64,000 nucleotides of DNA from Stenotrophomonas maltophilia (GTDB lineage Bacteria; Pseudomonadota; Gammaproteobacteria; Xanthomonadales; Xanthomonadaceae): the NCBI GenBank assembly GCA_900113425.1, contig FOZF01000002.1, forward strand, positions 823,027-887,026, in the 5' to 3' direction. The notes under the pieces were generated by a model. The model ran no database searches and was not told the origin of the DNA. It saw nothing but the letters and a program-made list of their open reading frames with translations. The position numbers were made by a program, and so were the translations under genes. Shown in pieces: positions 37,319-46,571 of the stretch (its first letter is position 1; every line of letters begins with the position of its first letter).

Positions 37319-37663
37319 ATGAACCTGCTTGCCTTCCTGATTCCCGCCGCCCACGCCCAGGCCGCCGGTGGCCAACCGCAGGGCATGGGCCTGACCACGC
37401 TGCTGTTCCCGATCATCCTGATCGCCATCATGTACTTCCTGATGATCCGCCCGCAGATGAAGCGGCAGAAGGAGCACAAGGCCATGCTGGAGAAGATCAA
37501 GCGGGGCGACGAAGTGCTGACCAACGGTGGCATCGCCGGCGTGGTCACCGACATCGGCGACAACTTCGTTACCCTGGAAGTGGCCGAGAACGTGCGCATC
37601 CGCGTGCAGAAGGGCGCTGTCGGCAACGTGCTGCCGGCCGGTACCCTGAAGTCGGCCCAGTAA
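37319..37663 (+). CDS. yajC: Preprotein translocase subunit YajC
   Basis: 114 residues: one N-terminal span (LTTLLFPIILIAIMYFLMI) then RPQMKRQKEHKAMLEKIKRGDEVLTNGGI, typical of YajC. It associates with SecD and SecF, encoded directly downstream. AAAGGACC precedes the ATG. Confidence 0.97.
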   Translation: MNLLAFLIPAAHAQAAGGQPQGMGLTTLLFPIILIAIMYFLMIRPQMKRQKEHKAMLEKIKRGDEVLTNGGIAGVVTDIGDNFVTLEVAENVRIRVQKGAVGNVLPAGTLKSAQ

Positions 37664-37724
37664 GCCACTCCCTTTCCGATGCACAACCGCGGCGCCGGGG
37701 ATGGCGCCGCGCGGGACCCAAGCA

Positions 37725-39581
37725 ATGCTCGAATTTCCACGCTGGAAGTACGTCGTCATCCTGATCGTACTTGCGCTCAGTACGCTGTATGCGCTGCCCA
37801 ACATCTACCAGAAGGACGCGGCCGTCCAGATCACCGCCAACCGTGGCGGACAGATCGACGACGCCCTCCGCGACCGTGTGGTGGCTGACCTGAAGAAGGC
37901 CGGCATCGCCAGCCTCGGCGCGGAGAAGGAAGGCGAGAGCCTGATCGTCCGCCTGCCGGACCTCAAGACCCAGGCCGCGGCAAGCGACCTGCTGCGCGAC
38001 AGCGTGGGTGAGAACTACACGGTCGCGCTGAACCTGGCATCCACCGTTCCGGACTGGCTGGCCAATCTTGGCGGTCGTCCGATGACGCTGGGCCTGGACC
38101 TGCAGGGCGGCGTGCACTTCGTGCTGCAGGTGGATCAGAAGGCCGCGCTGGACAAGCGCCTGGATGCCTACACCGAAGACGTGCGCAGCACCCTGCGCGA
38201 GGCGCGCATTCCCTACCAGTCGGTCGAGCGTCGCGCCGACAACAGCATCGTGGCCAACCTGAGCCCGTCCGCCGGTGATGACGCCGCGCAGCGCGCTCGC
38301 ACGGCCCTGCTCAAGGCGCAGCCGACCCTCGGTTACGACGTCAGCGGCAGCCGCATCACGGTGACCGTGCCGGAGGCCGAGATCACGCAGATCGCCAACG
38401 GCGCCATCGAGCAGAACATCAATACCCTGCGCAACCGCGTGAACCAGCTGGGCGTGGCCGAGCCGATCATCCAGCGCCAGGGCGCCGACCGCGTCGTGGT
38501 GCAGCTGCCCGGCGTGCAGGACACGGCCGAAGCCAAGCGCATGATCGGTGCGACCGCCACCCTGGAATACCGTGCGGTGGTCGAGGGCAACGCGCAGGAC
38601 GCCATCAACGCGGGCCGCATCCCGCCGGAGGCCAAGGTCTACCAGCAGCGTGACGGCCGTGGCCCGATCCTGCTGAACAAGCGCGTGATCGTCACCGGCG
38701 ACCAGATGGTGGCTGCGCAGGCGGTGACCGACGCCAACAGTGGCGCCCCGGCGGTCAGCGTGACGCTGAACAACGTCGGCGGCCAGCGCATGTTCGACTT
38801 CACCAGCGCCAACGTGAACAAGCCGATGGCGGTGGTGTACACCGAACGCGTGCCGACCGTGACCGTGGTCGACGGCCAGGAAGTGCGGGGCTTCAAGGTC
38901 AACGAGGAAGTGATCTCGGTGGCCAACATCAATGGCGTGTTCGGCAAGAACTTCCAGACCACCGGCCTGCAGAAGAAGGAAGCCGAAGACCTGGCCAAGC
39001 TGCTGAAGTCCGGCTCGCTGGCTGCGCCGATGGACTTCGTCGAAGAGCGCGTGGTCGGCCCGAGCCTGGGTGCCGAGAACGTCAAGAACGGCATGCGCGC
39101 CGTGGTCTTCGCCTTCCTGTTCACCCTGGTGTTCTTCAGCGTCTACTACCGCATGTTCGGCATCATCACCTCGGCGGCGATGCTGTTCAACCTGCTGATC
39201 GTGGTGGCGGTGATGTCGTTGTTCGGCGCGACCATGACCCTGCCGGGCTTCGCGGGCCTGGCGCTGTCGGTCGGCCTGTCGGTCGACGCCAACGTGCTGA
39301 TCAACGAGCGTATCCGTGAAGAACTGCGGGCCGGTGTTCCGGGCAAGACCGCGATCGTGACCGGTTACGAGCGCGCTTCCGGCACCATCCTCGACGCCAA
39401 CCTGACCGGCCTGATCGTCGGCGTGGCACTGTTCGCATTCGGTACCGGTCCGCTGAAGGGCTTCGCGCTGACCATGATCATCGGTATTTTCGCCTCCATG
39501 TTCACCGCGATCACCGTGTCGCGCGCGCTGGCGACGCTGATCTACGGCCGCCGCAAGAAGCTCCAGAACGTGGCCATCTGA
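37725..39581 (+). CDS. secD: Protein translocase subunit SecD
   Basis: 618 residues, RND-like. One N-terminal span, a large periplasmic P1 domain, and five C-terminal spans. Motifs: GLDLQGGVHFVLQV (D1), RVNQLGVAEPIIQRQG, and GLSVDANVLINERIREE (D4/D5). SecDF uses the proton gradient to pull exported proteins through SecYEG. It is 61 bp after yajC and 15 bp before secF. Confidence 0.98.
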   Translation: MLEFPRWKYVVILIVLALSTLYALPNIYQKDAAVQITANRGGQIDDALRDRVVADLKKAGIASLGAEKEGESLIVRLPDLKTQAAASDLLRDSVGENYTVALNLASTVPDWLANLGGRPMTLGLDLQGGVHFVLQVDQKAALDKRLDAYTEDVRSTLREARIPYQSVERRADNSIVANLSPSAGDDAAQRARTALLKAQPTLGYDVSGSRITVTVPEAEITQIANGAIEQNINTLRNRVNQLGVAEPIIQRQGADRVVVQLPGVQDTAEAKRMIGATATLEYRAVVEGNAQDAINAGRIPPEAKVYQQRDGRGPILLNKRVIVTGDQMVAAQAVTDANSGAPAVSVTLNNVGGQRMFDFTSANVNKPMAVVYTERVPTVTVVDGQEVRGFKVNEEVISVANINGVFGKNFQTTGLQKKEAEDLAKLLKSGSLAAPMDFVEERVVGPSLGAENVKNGMRAVVFAFLFTLVFFSVYYRMFGIITSAAMLFNLLIVVAVMSLFGATMTLPGFAGLALSVGLSVDANVLINERIREELRAGVPGKTAIVTGYERASGTILDANLTGLIVGVALFAFGTGPLKGFALTMIIGIFASMFTAITVSRALATLIYGRRKKLQNVAI

Positions 39582-39596
39582 CGGGACGACACGCAC

Positions 39597-40577
39597 ATGA
39601 AACTGTTTCCGCTGCACATCCTCCCGAACGACACCAAGATCGACTTCATGCGGTGGCGCCATGTCGCCATGGTCGTCACGATCATCGTGTTCCTGGCATC
39701 GATCGCCATCATCGGCTTCAAGGGCTTCAACTATGCCCTGGACTTCACCGGCGGCACCCTGATCGAAGCCCGCTTCGAGCGCCCGGTGGACGTCGAGCAG
39801 GTCCGCACCAAGCTTGAGGAAAACGGCTTCGATGGCGCCCAGGTGCAGAGCGTCGGTGGCAATACCGACCTGCTGATCCGCCTGGCACCGCAAGGTGAGC
39901 ACGCCCCGGGTACCGGCGATTCCGCCGCCGAGGACGCGGCCACGGCCGCGGCCGTGGTCAAGGTGCTGTCCTCGGCCGACAACCAGGCGACGGTGCTGAG
40001 CACCGCATTCGTCGGCCCGCAGATCGGCAAGGACCTGGCGATGAACGGCCTGTACGCCACCATCTTCATGCTGGCCGGCTTCCTGATCTACATCGCCGTC
40101 CGCTTTGAATGGAAGTTCGCGGTCACCGCCAGCATCGTGGCCATGTTCGACCTGATCGTGACGGTGGCCTACGTGTCCCTGCTGGGCCGCGAGTTCGACC
40201 TGACGGTGCTGGCGGGCCTGCTGTCGGTGATGGGCTTTGCGATCAACGACATCATCGTGGTGTTCGACCGCGTCCGCGAGAACTTCCGCAGCCTGCGCGT
40301 GGAGCCGATGGAAGTGCTGAACCGTTCGATCAACCAGACGCTGTCGCGTACGGTGATCACCGCGGTGATGTTCTTCCTGTCCGCACTGGCCCTGTACCTG
40401 TACGGCGGCAGCTCGATGGAAGGCCTGGCCGAAACGCACATGATCGGTGCGGTGATCGTGGTCATGTCGTCGATCCTGGTCGCGGTGCCGATGCTCACGA
40501 TCGGCTTCCTGCGCGTGAGCAAGCAGGACCTGCTGCCGAAGGCCAAGGACATCGAGGCTCTGGCCCGCCGCCCGTAA
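39597..40577 (+). CDS. secF: Protein translocase subunit SecF
   Basis: 326 residues with six spans; LDFTGGTLIEARF near the start, then FAINDIIVVFDRVRENFR and NQTLSRTVITAVMFFLSALALYL typify SecF. It works as a heterodimer with SecD. A strong terminator 25 bases downstream closes the queA-secF transcript. Confidence 0.98.
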   Translation: MKLFPLHILPNDTKIDFMRWRHVAMVVTIIVFLASIAIIGFKGFNYALDFTGGTLIEARFERPVDVEQVRTKLEENGFDGAQVQSVGGNTDLLIRLAPQGEHAPGTGDSAAEDAATAAAVVKVLSSADNQATVLSTAFVGPQIGKDLAMNGLYATIFMLAGFLIYIAVRFEWKFAVTASIVAMFDLIVTVAYVSLLGREFDLTVLAGLLSVMGFAINDIIVVFDRVRENFRSLRVEPMEVLNRSINQTLSRTVITAVMFFLSALALYLYGGSSMEGLAETHMIGAVIVVMSSILVAVPMLTIGFLRVSKQDLLPKAKDIEALARRP

Positions 40578-40602
40578 GCTCCGCTGCACGCAGTACACGA
40601 AG

Positions 40603-40626
40603 AACCCCGCGCAAGCGGGGTTTTTT
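40603..40626 (+). terminator. Rho-independent terminator after secF
   Basis: AACCCCGC-GCAA-GCGGGGTT followed by TTTT. Confidence 0.93.
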
Positions 40627-40629
40627 GTT

Positions 40630-41010
40630 GGGCGGGTTGCACCCGGCACCCGCCGAGGCAAGAGCAACATCAACATCAACGGGGGCATTCCGCGGGATGG
40701 CGGGGCGGTGTCGGAGCGCGGGGACGCCGTAAACCCGTCCATGGGGGCTTCAAACAGAATGGGGTCAGATCCGTTTTCCTGTGGAAAACGGATCTGACCC
40801 CAAGTGTTGCCCCGACAGATCGCGGAAAACTGTCGAAGGCGGGGTGGGTCCGGTTGCGGGGGGGTGAGCGCCATGGATGGCGCGACCGAGCCTACAGGGA
40901 CGTATTCACGGCGTCCCCCGCAACCGGACCCACTCCGCCATCCCTCAGCAAGCCAGCCTTTGACGTTGACGTTGCTCCGGCCTGCAGCAGGTGCAGGGTG
41001 CAGCCCTGCA
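40630..41010. repeat. Block of nested inverted repeats (MITE-like)
   Basis: This 380-bp gap between secF and fabV holds three nested symmetric pairs. Outer: GAGCAACATCAACATCAA (40663-40680) against its near-inverse TTGACGTTGACGTTGCTC (40960-40977), extended outward by GGGTTGCACCCGGCACC and GGTGCAGGGTGCAGCCCTGC. Middle: the perfect hairpin at 40761-40801. Inner: arms 40838-40862 and 40915-40939 matching over 25 bases with one mismatch. No gene or transposase is present. Coding potential is lacking. Confidence 0.65.
40761..40801. repeat. Perfect 19-bp palindrome with 3-nt loop
   Basis: GGGGTCAGATCCGTTTTCC, loop TGT, then its exact complement. The GGGGTCAGA head recurs in many proteobacterial genomes as a mobile hairpin; here it sits inside the nested-repeat block. 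Confidence 0.85.
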
Positions 41011-41148
41011 AAACAAACACCACCCTACGGCAGCGTCGGTTGTGCAATCGTGCCCCGCGCACTACGATCCTGCGGTTCGCGCGCGCAGGCGCGCCCTCCG
41101 ATTCCTGCTGAGCGCCCCGCGCGCCGCATCTGCCAACCCGAGGTATCC

Positions 41149-42408
41149 ATGGTCATCAAACCGCGCGTCCGCGGCTTCATCTGCGTCACCACCCATCCGG
41201 CCGGCTGCGACGCCGCCGTCAAGCAGCAGATCGACTACATCCGCGCCCGCCCGCCGATCCAGAACGGTCCCAAGCGCGTGCTGGTGATCGGCGCCTCGAC
41301 CGGCTACGGCCTGGCCGCCCGTATCACTGCCGCGTTCGGCAGCGGTGCGGCGACCCTGGGCGTGTTCTTCGAGCGTCCCGGCAGCGAGACCAAGCCGGGC
41401 ACGGCGGGCTGGTACAACTCGGCGGCGTTCCACCGCTATGCTGATGAGGCCGGCCTGTATGCCAAGAGCATCAATGGTGATGCGTTCTCGGATGAAGTGA
41501 AGGCGCGCACCATCGAGATGATCAAGGCCGATCTCGGCCAGGTCGACCAGGTCGTCTACAGCCTGGCTGCGCCGCGCCGCAAGCACCCCAAGACCGGTGA
41601 AGTGATCAGTTCCACGCTGAAGCCGATCGGTGAGCCGATCACGCTGCGTGGCCTGGATACCGACAAGGAAGTGATCACCGAGACCACTTTGCAGCCGGCG
41701 ACGCCCGAGGAAATCGCAGGGACCGTCGCAGTGATGGGCGGTGAAGACTGGCAGATGTGGATCGACGCGCTGGCCGATGCCGGCGTGCTGGCCAATGGCT
41801 GCACCACCACCGCCTTCACCTACGTCGGCGAAGAAATCACCCAGGCCATCTACTGGAATGGTTCGATCGGCGCTGCCAAGAAGGATCTCGACACCAAGGT
41901 GCTGGGCCTGCGCGAGAAGCTGGCGAAGATCGGCGGCGATGCCCGCGTGTCGGTGCTCAAGGCCGTGGTCACCCAGGCCAGCTCGGCCATTCCGACGATG
42001 CCGCTGTACCTGTCGCTGCTGTTCAAGGTGATGAAGGAGAAGGGCACCCACGAAGGCTGCATCGAGCAGCTGGACGTGCTCTACGACATCCTCTACGGCG
42101 GCAAGGCCGACGGCGTGGCGATCGACCGCCTGCGCCACGATCTGGTCGATGGCGATGGCCATACCGTCGCGCTGGTCGATGAAGAAGGCCGCCTGCGTGC
42201 CGACTACAAGGAAATGGCGGCAGACGTGCAGGGCAAGGTGGTTGCGCTGTGGCCGCAGGTGACCAACGAGAACCTGTACGAGATCAGCGACCTGGCCGGC
42301 TACAAAGCGGACTTCCTGCGCCTGTTCGGTTTCGGCGTTGAAGGCGTCGACTACGAGGCCGACGTCGATCCGGATGTGAAGATCAACAACCTGGTCGATA
42401 TGACCTGA
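41149..42408 (+). CDS. fabV: Enoyl-ACP reductase FabV
   Basis: 419 residues, NADH-dependent enoyl reductase that completes fatty-acid elongation. It is the triclosan-resistant alternative to FabI. Rossmann motif [16 protein letters not shown] (45-60), [15 protein letters not shown], and the active-site Tyr235-x8-Lys244 ([10 protein letters not shown]) are all visible and fall at the usual family numbers. AGGTATCC precedes the ATG at 41149; the frame is open far upstream through the repeat block but that part is not protein-like. Confidence 0.97.
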   Translation: MVIKPRVRGFICVTTHPAGCDAAVKQQIDYIRARPPIQNGPKRVLVIGASTGYGLAARITAAFGSGAATLGVFFERPGSETKPGTAGWYNSAAFHRYADEAGLYAKSINGDAFSDEVKARTIEMIKADLGQVDQVVYSLAAPRRKHPKTGEVISSTLKPIGEPITLRGLDTDKEVITETTLQPATPEEIAGTVAVMGGEDWQMWIDALADAGVLANGCTTTAFTYVGEEITQAIYWNGSIGAAKKDLDTKVLGLREKLAKIGGDARVSVLKAVVTQASSAIPTMPLYLSLLFKVMKEKGTHEGCIEQLDVLYDILYGGKADGVAIDRLRHDLVDGDGHTVALVDEEGRLRADYKEMAADVQGKVVALWPQVTNENLYEISDLAGYKADFLRLFGFGVEGVDYEADVDPDVKINNLVDMT

Positions 42409-42410
42409 TC

Positions 42411-42438
42411 GAAAAGGCCGGCGAAAGCCGGCCTTTTC
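42411..42438 (+). terminator. Rho-independent terminator after fabV
   Basis: GAAAAGGCCGGC-GAAA-GCCGGCCTTTTC, bidirectional in form, three bases past the stop. Confidence 0.92.
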
Positions 42439-42460
42439 GCATAGGGCGTGCCGCTATGCT

Positions 42461-42548
42461 CGCCGGGCATGGCCCGGCGCTACCAGGCTCGTCGTGCATG
42501 CCCGGCGTTACCCCGGCGCGCCTTGGTAGCGCCGGGCCATGCCCGGCG
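42461..42548. repeat. SMAG repeats between fabV and the FimX-like gene
   Basis: A minus-strand copy (42461-42483), a degenerate copy in the middle (CATGCCCGGCGTTAC) and a plus-strand copy (42526-42548). They separate convergent genes. Confidence 0.9.
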
Positions 42549-42556
42549 ACGCGGGA

Positions 42557-44626
42557 TCACCCGAAGTCGAAACTCATCGTCGGCAGCGCCGGACCGACGA
42601 AGTCGCCCTGCACGTAGTCCACGCCTGCACTGAACAGCAGCGTCATGGAGTTGGCATCGCTGACGAACTCGGCGATGGTGCGGATACCGGCCTCCTGCGC
42701 GCGCGCCGTGATCTGGCTGATGCGGTCGATGTTCTCGCGGGTCGCCGCCAGGTCGCTGGTGAATCCACGGTCCAGCTTGAGGAACTGCGGCTGGAAGTGG
42801 GCCAGCAGCTGGAACGAATCCAGGCCGGACCCGAACTGTTCCAGCCCGATGCGGCAGCCCAGAGGGGCCACGGCGGCCAGGAACTGCTGGGCGCTGCGCA
42901 GATGGGTGAACACCTTCGCTTCCGGCGCATGCAGCCACAGGCGCTCGCCCGGAACCCCATGCGCTTTCAGTTCACCGCGCAGGGTGGCAATCATCTGCGG
43001 GTCGTCGAACGATTCTGGGGTGACCTTCACCAGCATCTGGGTGGCGCTGCCTTCGCGCGCACGCTGCCCCAGCACCATGATGGCCTTGGACACCACCCAG
43101 CGGTTGATCTCGGCCAGCAGCCCGTGTTCCTCGGCGATGCCGAGGAAAGCCGTGGGACTGAGCAGTTCACCGTTGTGCTCCAGTCGCAGGTAGGCTTCGT
43201 ACAGCTCCAGTGGCTCGCCCTGCAGGTTCAGTACCGGCTGGTAATGCAGCTGGAAGCCGTCGCCGTCCAGGGCTTCGCGGATGCGGCCGACCCAGCGCTG
43301 CACACGTTCTTCCTCGACCCGGTCGACCGCGGCCGGATCGAAGATGCGACAGGTATTGCCCAGTTCGGCGGCCGCCTGCGTGCACTCGCTCGCACGCGCC
43401 AGGACCTGGCCGATGCTGGCGATCTTCTCGCCGACCTGGACACCGCCGATGCTCACGGTGACCGTCGCCGAACGCGCGCCGATGCTGAACACATGGGCGG
43501 CATACGCCTCACGGATGCGTTCGGCCAGTGCCACGGTCTGTGCATAGGGGCCGGCCTGCAGCACGGCGAAGCTGTGCTCGCCGAAGCGCGCCAGCTGGGC
43601 GTCCTCCCCCGCAACGTCGGCCAGCAGGGAGGCCAGCGCGCCGATGAGGGTATCGGCCGAGGCCAGCCCGATATCCGGCATCAGCCGCGCATAGTGGTCG
43701 GGCTCGACCAGCAGCAGGCCGAACTGGCCCTCGCTGCGGCCAGCCTGGGCGACCGCACTTTCGACCTGCAGCATGAAGGTCGGCCGGTTCAGCAGACCGG
43801 TGACCTGGTCGCGCTGGCGCAGATCCTCGACCTCGCGGGCCAGTTCCGGGTCGAACTCGATCCGGCGGCGGAACACGACCTGCAGGCAGGACTCGCCCTC
43901 ATAGGTGGCTGCGGTGAACTCCATCGTTGCCGGAAACGCACTGCCATCCTGGTGGCGTGCATCGAGCTGGTACTGCGGTGGTGGCGCTTCGCCGCGGCTG
44001 AGGCTCTTCAGCAGCTGCTTGAAGTCATCAACATGCTGGGCGGCCACCATGTCCAGCAGCGAGATGCCTTCGATGTCGTCGAAATGCTCGTAGCCGAACA
44101 TGTCCAGATAGGCATCGTTGGCGCGGATGTGCATGCCTTCGTGCACATAGGCGATGGGTTCGCGGGAGGAGGCGATCAGCGCGTCGCAGCGGCGCTCGGT
44201 CTCGCGCATCTGTGCCTCGATGCGGCGCAGCCCGCGGCGCGCCTGCAGGTCGACCCACTGGTCGCGGACCACTGCCAGCAGATGTTCCGGTCGTTGACGC
44301 AGGGCAAGGGCGCGGATGCCATGGCTGCTGGCCTGGACCAGCTCATCCTCGTCGATGCGCTCGGCCAGCAGCACCAGCGGGATGTCCTTGCCACTGGCCG
44401 CGATGTGCTGGGCCACCAGCGGCAGCGGGATGCCCTGCGACGGCGAGGCCAGCACCAGATCGATCGCCTGGTTGGCCAGCACCTGCGACAGCTCGGCCGA
44501 ATCCTGCGGGCGCCAGGGGCGCACGGCGATGCCACTGTTGCGCAGCGTGCTGACGATGGCTTCCGCATTCTCGCCGCTGTCGTCGACGATCAGCAGGCGG
44601 ATGGTGATGTCGTTCGCGTTCTGCAT
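42557..44626 (-). CDS. FimX/Filp-like c-di-GMP effector (REC-PAS-GGDEF-EAL, catalytically degenerate)
   Basis: 689 residues: receiver-like domain (8-125) with the phosphate-accepting Asp replaced (DLVLAS, Ser61); PAS domain (about 150-265); GGDEF-like domain whose motif is GEHSF (349-353); and EAL-like domain with EAY (477-479) instead of EAL. Such doubly degenerate proteins bind c-di-GMP rather than metabolise it. Pseudomonas FimX and Xanthomonas Filp share this order and act with PilZ proteins on type IV pili and virulence. GGGGAGC precedes the ATG at 44626. Not clearly in an operon. Confidence 0.88.
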   Translation of the reverse strand: MQNANDITIRLLIVDDSGENAEAIVSTLRNSGIAVRPWRPQDSAELSQVLANQAIDLVLASPSQGIPLPLVAQHIAASGKDIPLVLLAERIDEDELVQASSHGIRALALRQRPEHLLAVVRDQWVDLQARRGLRRIEAQMRETERRCDALIASSREPIAYVHEGMHIRANDAYLDMFGYEHFDDIEGISLLDMVAAQHVDDFKQLLKSLSRGEAPPPQYQLDARHQDGSAFPATMEFTAATYEGESCLQVVFRRRIEFDPELAREVEDLRQRDQVTGLLNRPTFMLQVESAVAQAGRSEGQFGLLLVEPDHYARLMPDIGLASADTLIGALASLLADVAGEDAQLARFGEHSFAVLQAGPYAQTVALAERIREAYAAHVFSIGARSATVTVSIGGVQVGEKIASIGQVLARASECTQAAAELGNTCRIFDPAAVDRVEEERVQRWVGRIREALDGDGFQLHYQPVLNLQGEPLELYEAYLRLEHNGELLSPTAFLGIAEEHGLLAEINRWVVSKAIMVLGQRAREGSATQMLVKVTPESFDDPQMIATLRGELKAHGVPGERLWLHAPEAKVFTHLRSAQQFLAAVAPLGCRIGLEQFGSGLDSFQLLAHFQPQFLKLDRGFTSDLAATRENIDRISQITARAQEAGIRTIAEFVSDANSMTLLFSAGVDYVQGDFVGPALPTMSFDFG

Positions 44627-44717
44627 GTACTGCTCCCCAATCTGCGGATCTTGATACACGATGCACGGCGAGCCGTCCATGCGTGCAGGCATCCCGCACC
44701 CCGAACGGCGATGCGGT

Positions 44718-45902
44718 TCACACCACGCTGCCGGCGGCGTGGCCGCTGGCCCAGGCCCACTGGAAGTTGTAGCCGCCAAGCCAGCCGGTGACGTCCAGCA
44801 CTTCGCCGACGAAATGCAGGCCCGGCACGCGCTTGGATTCCATCGTGGAGGACGACACGTCGGCGGTGTCCACGCCGCCCAGCGTGACCTCGGCAGTGCG
44901 GTAGCCTTCGGTGCCACTGGCCACCAGCGGGAACGCAGCCAGCAGTTGCGCAGCCTGGCGCAGCTGGGGCTCATCCAGCTGCCGTACCGGGCGGTCCGGC
45001 AGCCAGTGTTCGCACAGGCGCTGGGCCAGGCGCTTGGGCAGGACCTCGGCCAGCACCGTGCGCAGTTCGGCGGCTGGCCGCTCCTGCTTCATCCGTCGCA
45101 GCCACTGGCCGGCATCCTGGCCGGGCAGCAGATCCAGTTCCAGTGCATCGCCGGGTTGCCAGAAGGAGGAGATCTGCAGGATCGCCGGGCCGCTGACGCC
45201 ACGATGGGTGAGCAGCATGGAATTCTGGAACTGCATGCCGTTGCAGCGCGCCTCGATCGGCAGGGCGACACCGCTCAGGTCGGCCAGGCGCTCCTGGTGC
45301 CTGCCGCTGAGGGTCAGCGGCACGAGTCCGGCGCGGGTCGGCAGCACGGCATGCCCGAACTGGCGTGCAATCTCGTAGCCGAAGCCGGTCGCGCCCAGGC
45401 TGGGGATGGACAGGCCACCGGTGGCGACCACCAGCGAGGCGCAGTGGAACATCCCCTGCGTGGTGTGCACACGGAAGCCATCCGCCCCGTGCTCGATGCG
45501 CTCGACGCTGCAGTGGGTACGGATGTGCGCACCGGCTGCCTGGCACTCGTCCACCAGCATCTTCACGATCTGCTTGGACGAGACGTCGCAGAACAGCTGC
45601 CCCAGCTCCTTCTCGTGATAGGCGATGGCATGGCGCTCGACCATCTCGATGAAGTGCCACGGCGTATAGCGGGCCAGCGCCGATTTGCAGAAGTGCGGGT
45701 TGGCCGACAGGAAGTTGGCCGGGGTGGTGCCGGTGTTGGTGAAGTTGCAGCGGCCACCGCCGGACATCAGGATCTTCTTGCCGATCTTGTTGGCGTGATC
45801 GATCACCTGCACCTGTCGGCCGCGCCGGCCGGCGGTGATCGCGGTCATCAGGCCGGCGGCACCGGCACCGATCACCACGACGTCGCAGCGCGTCGTACTC
45901 AT
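44718..45902 (-). CDS. FAD-dependent oxidoreductase, HI0933/YhiN (BaiN-like) family
   Basis: 394 residues. FAD-binding dinucleotide motif DVVVIGAGAAGLMTAI at the N-terminus, then the family signature KKILMSGGGRCNFTN, VVATGGLSIPSLGATGFGYE, and the C-terminal FVGEVLDVTGWLGGYNFQWAWASG. The reaction is not established for most members; one clostridial relative reduces bile-acid intermediates. Its ATG overlaps the yaeQ stop (ATGA), so it is translated after yaeQ on one message. Confidence 0.93.
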   Translation of the reverse strand: MSTTRCDVVVIGAGAAGLMTAITAGRRGRQVQVIDHANKIGKKILMSGGGRCNFTNTGTTPANFLSANPHFCKSALARYTPWHFIEMVERHAIAYHEKELGQLFCDVSSKQIVKMLVDECQAAGAHIRTHCSVERIEHGADGFRVHTTQGMFHCASLVVATGGLSIPSLGATGFGYEIARQFGHAVLPTRAGLVPLTLSGRHQERLADLSGVALPIEARCNGMQFQNSMLLTHRGVSGPAILQISSFWQPGDALELDLLPGQDAGQWLRRMKQERPAAELRTVLAEVLPKRLAQRLCEHWLPDRPVRQLDEPQLRQAAQLLAAFPLVASGTEGYRTAEVTLGGVDTADVSSSTMESKRVPGLHFVGEVLDVTGWLGGYNFQWAWASGHAAGSVV

Positions 45903-46447
45903 GCCTTGGCGCGCTTGCGCCAGGTGGGGATGATGTCGAGCTGGATCTGGTCGTTGAGGATCTGCACCTCGCCGTCCTGGATCAGCACGCTGAAGCGCAT
46001 GGCACGCTGGATCTGCTGGCCCCACTGCTCGACGAAGGTGCCATCGAGGTCGATCACCGAGAGGTTGTCGAAGCGCGCCAGGCCCTTGCCCTGCTTGCCC
46101 CACCAGATGTCGGACGCATTGCCGCCGTAGTTGATCACCTGCACCTGGCGGCTGCGGTTGCTGGCCTTGCGGATGCGGGATTCATCGGGATGGCCGAGGT
46201 CGATCCACTGCAGGATGTCGCCGGTGTAGTCGTGCTGCCACAGGTCCGGCTCGTCATCCGTGCTCAGGCCGCGGCCGAATTCCAGGCGGTCGTCGGCGTT
46301 GAGGGCGAAGGCGAGCAGGCGCACCATCAGGCGCTCGTCGGTTTCCGACGGATGCTGGGCCAGGGTCAGGTTGTGGGTCGCGTAGTAGCCGCGATCCATG
46401 TCGCTGATCTGCAACTCGGCCTTGCGGATGGTGGCGGTGAGGGCCAT
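45899..46447 (-). CDS. yaeQ: YaeQ family protein
   Basis: 182 residues, PD-(D/E)xK nuclease-like fold. Typical blocks are LTATIRKAELQISDMDRGYY, ETDERLMVRLLAFALNADD, LEFGRGLSTDDEPDLW and the long C-terminal beta region. Bacterial YaeQ was linked to RfaH-like transcription effects in E. coli, but its role is unclear. It overlaps the flavoprotein gene and is divergent from the pseudouridine synthase. Confidence 0.94.
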   Translation of the reverse strand: MALTATIRKAELQISDMDRGYYATHNLTLAQHPSETDERLMVRLLAFALNADDRLEFGRGLSTDDEPDLWQHDYTGDILQWIDLGHPDESRIRKASNRSRQVQVINYGGNASDIWWGKQGKGLARFDNLSVIDLDGTFVEQWGQQIQRAMRFSVLIQDGEVQILNDQIQLDIIPTWRKRAKA

Positions 46448-46571
46448 GGGGGATCCGTCGACTAAAGAGGCCAATGATAGAGGTTTGCTGCAGGGGTGTC
46501 CGTGGCCGGGGTGTCTGCCGCGCGTCAACGGTGGCACGCTTGCCGTTCCTGTTGCCGCCGGAGCGGACGCG

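Noticed and set aside
37569..40874. Long minus-strand open frame opposite secD-secF
   Set aside because: Antisense shadow of secDF with low-complexity His/Gln/Arg composition.
40804..41148. N-terminal extension of FabV through the repeat block
   Set aside because: The frame is open by chance; FabV active-site numbering (Tyr235, Lys244) fits a start at 41149, which also has a ribosome binding site.
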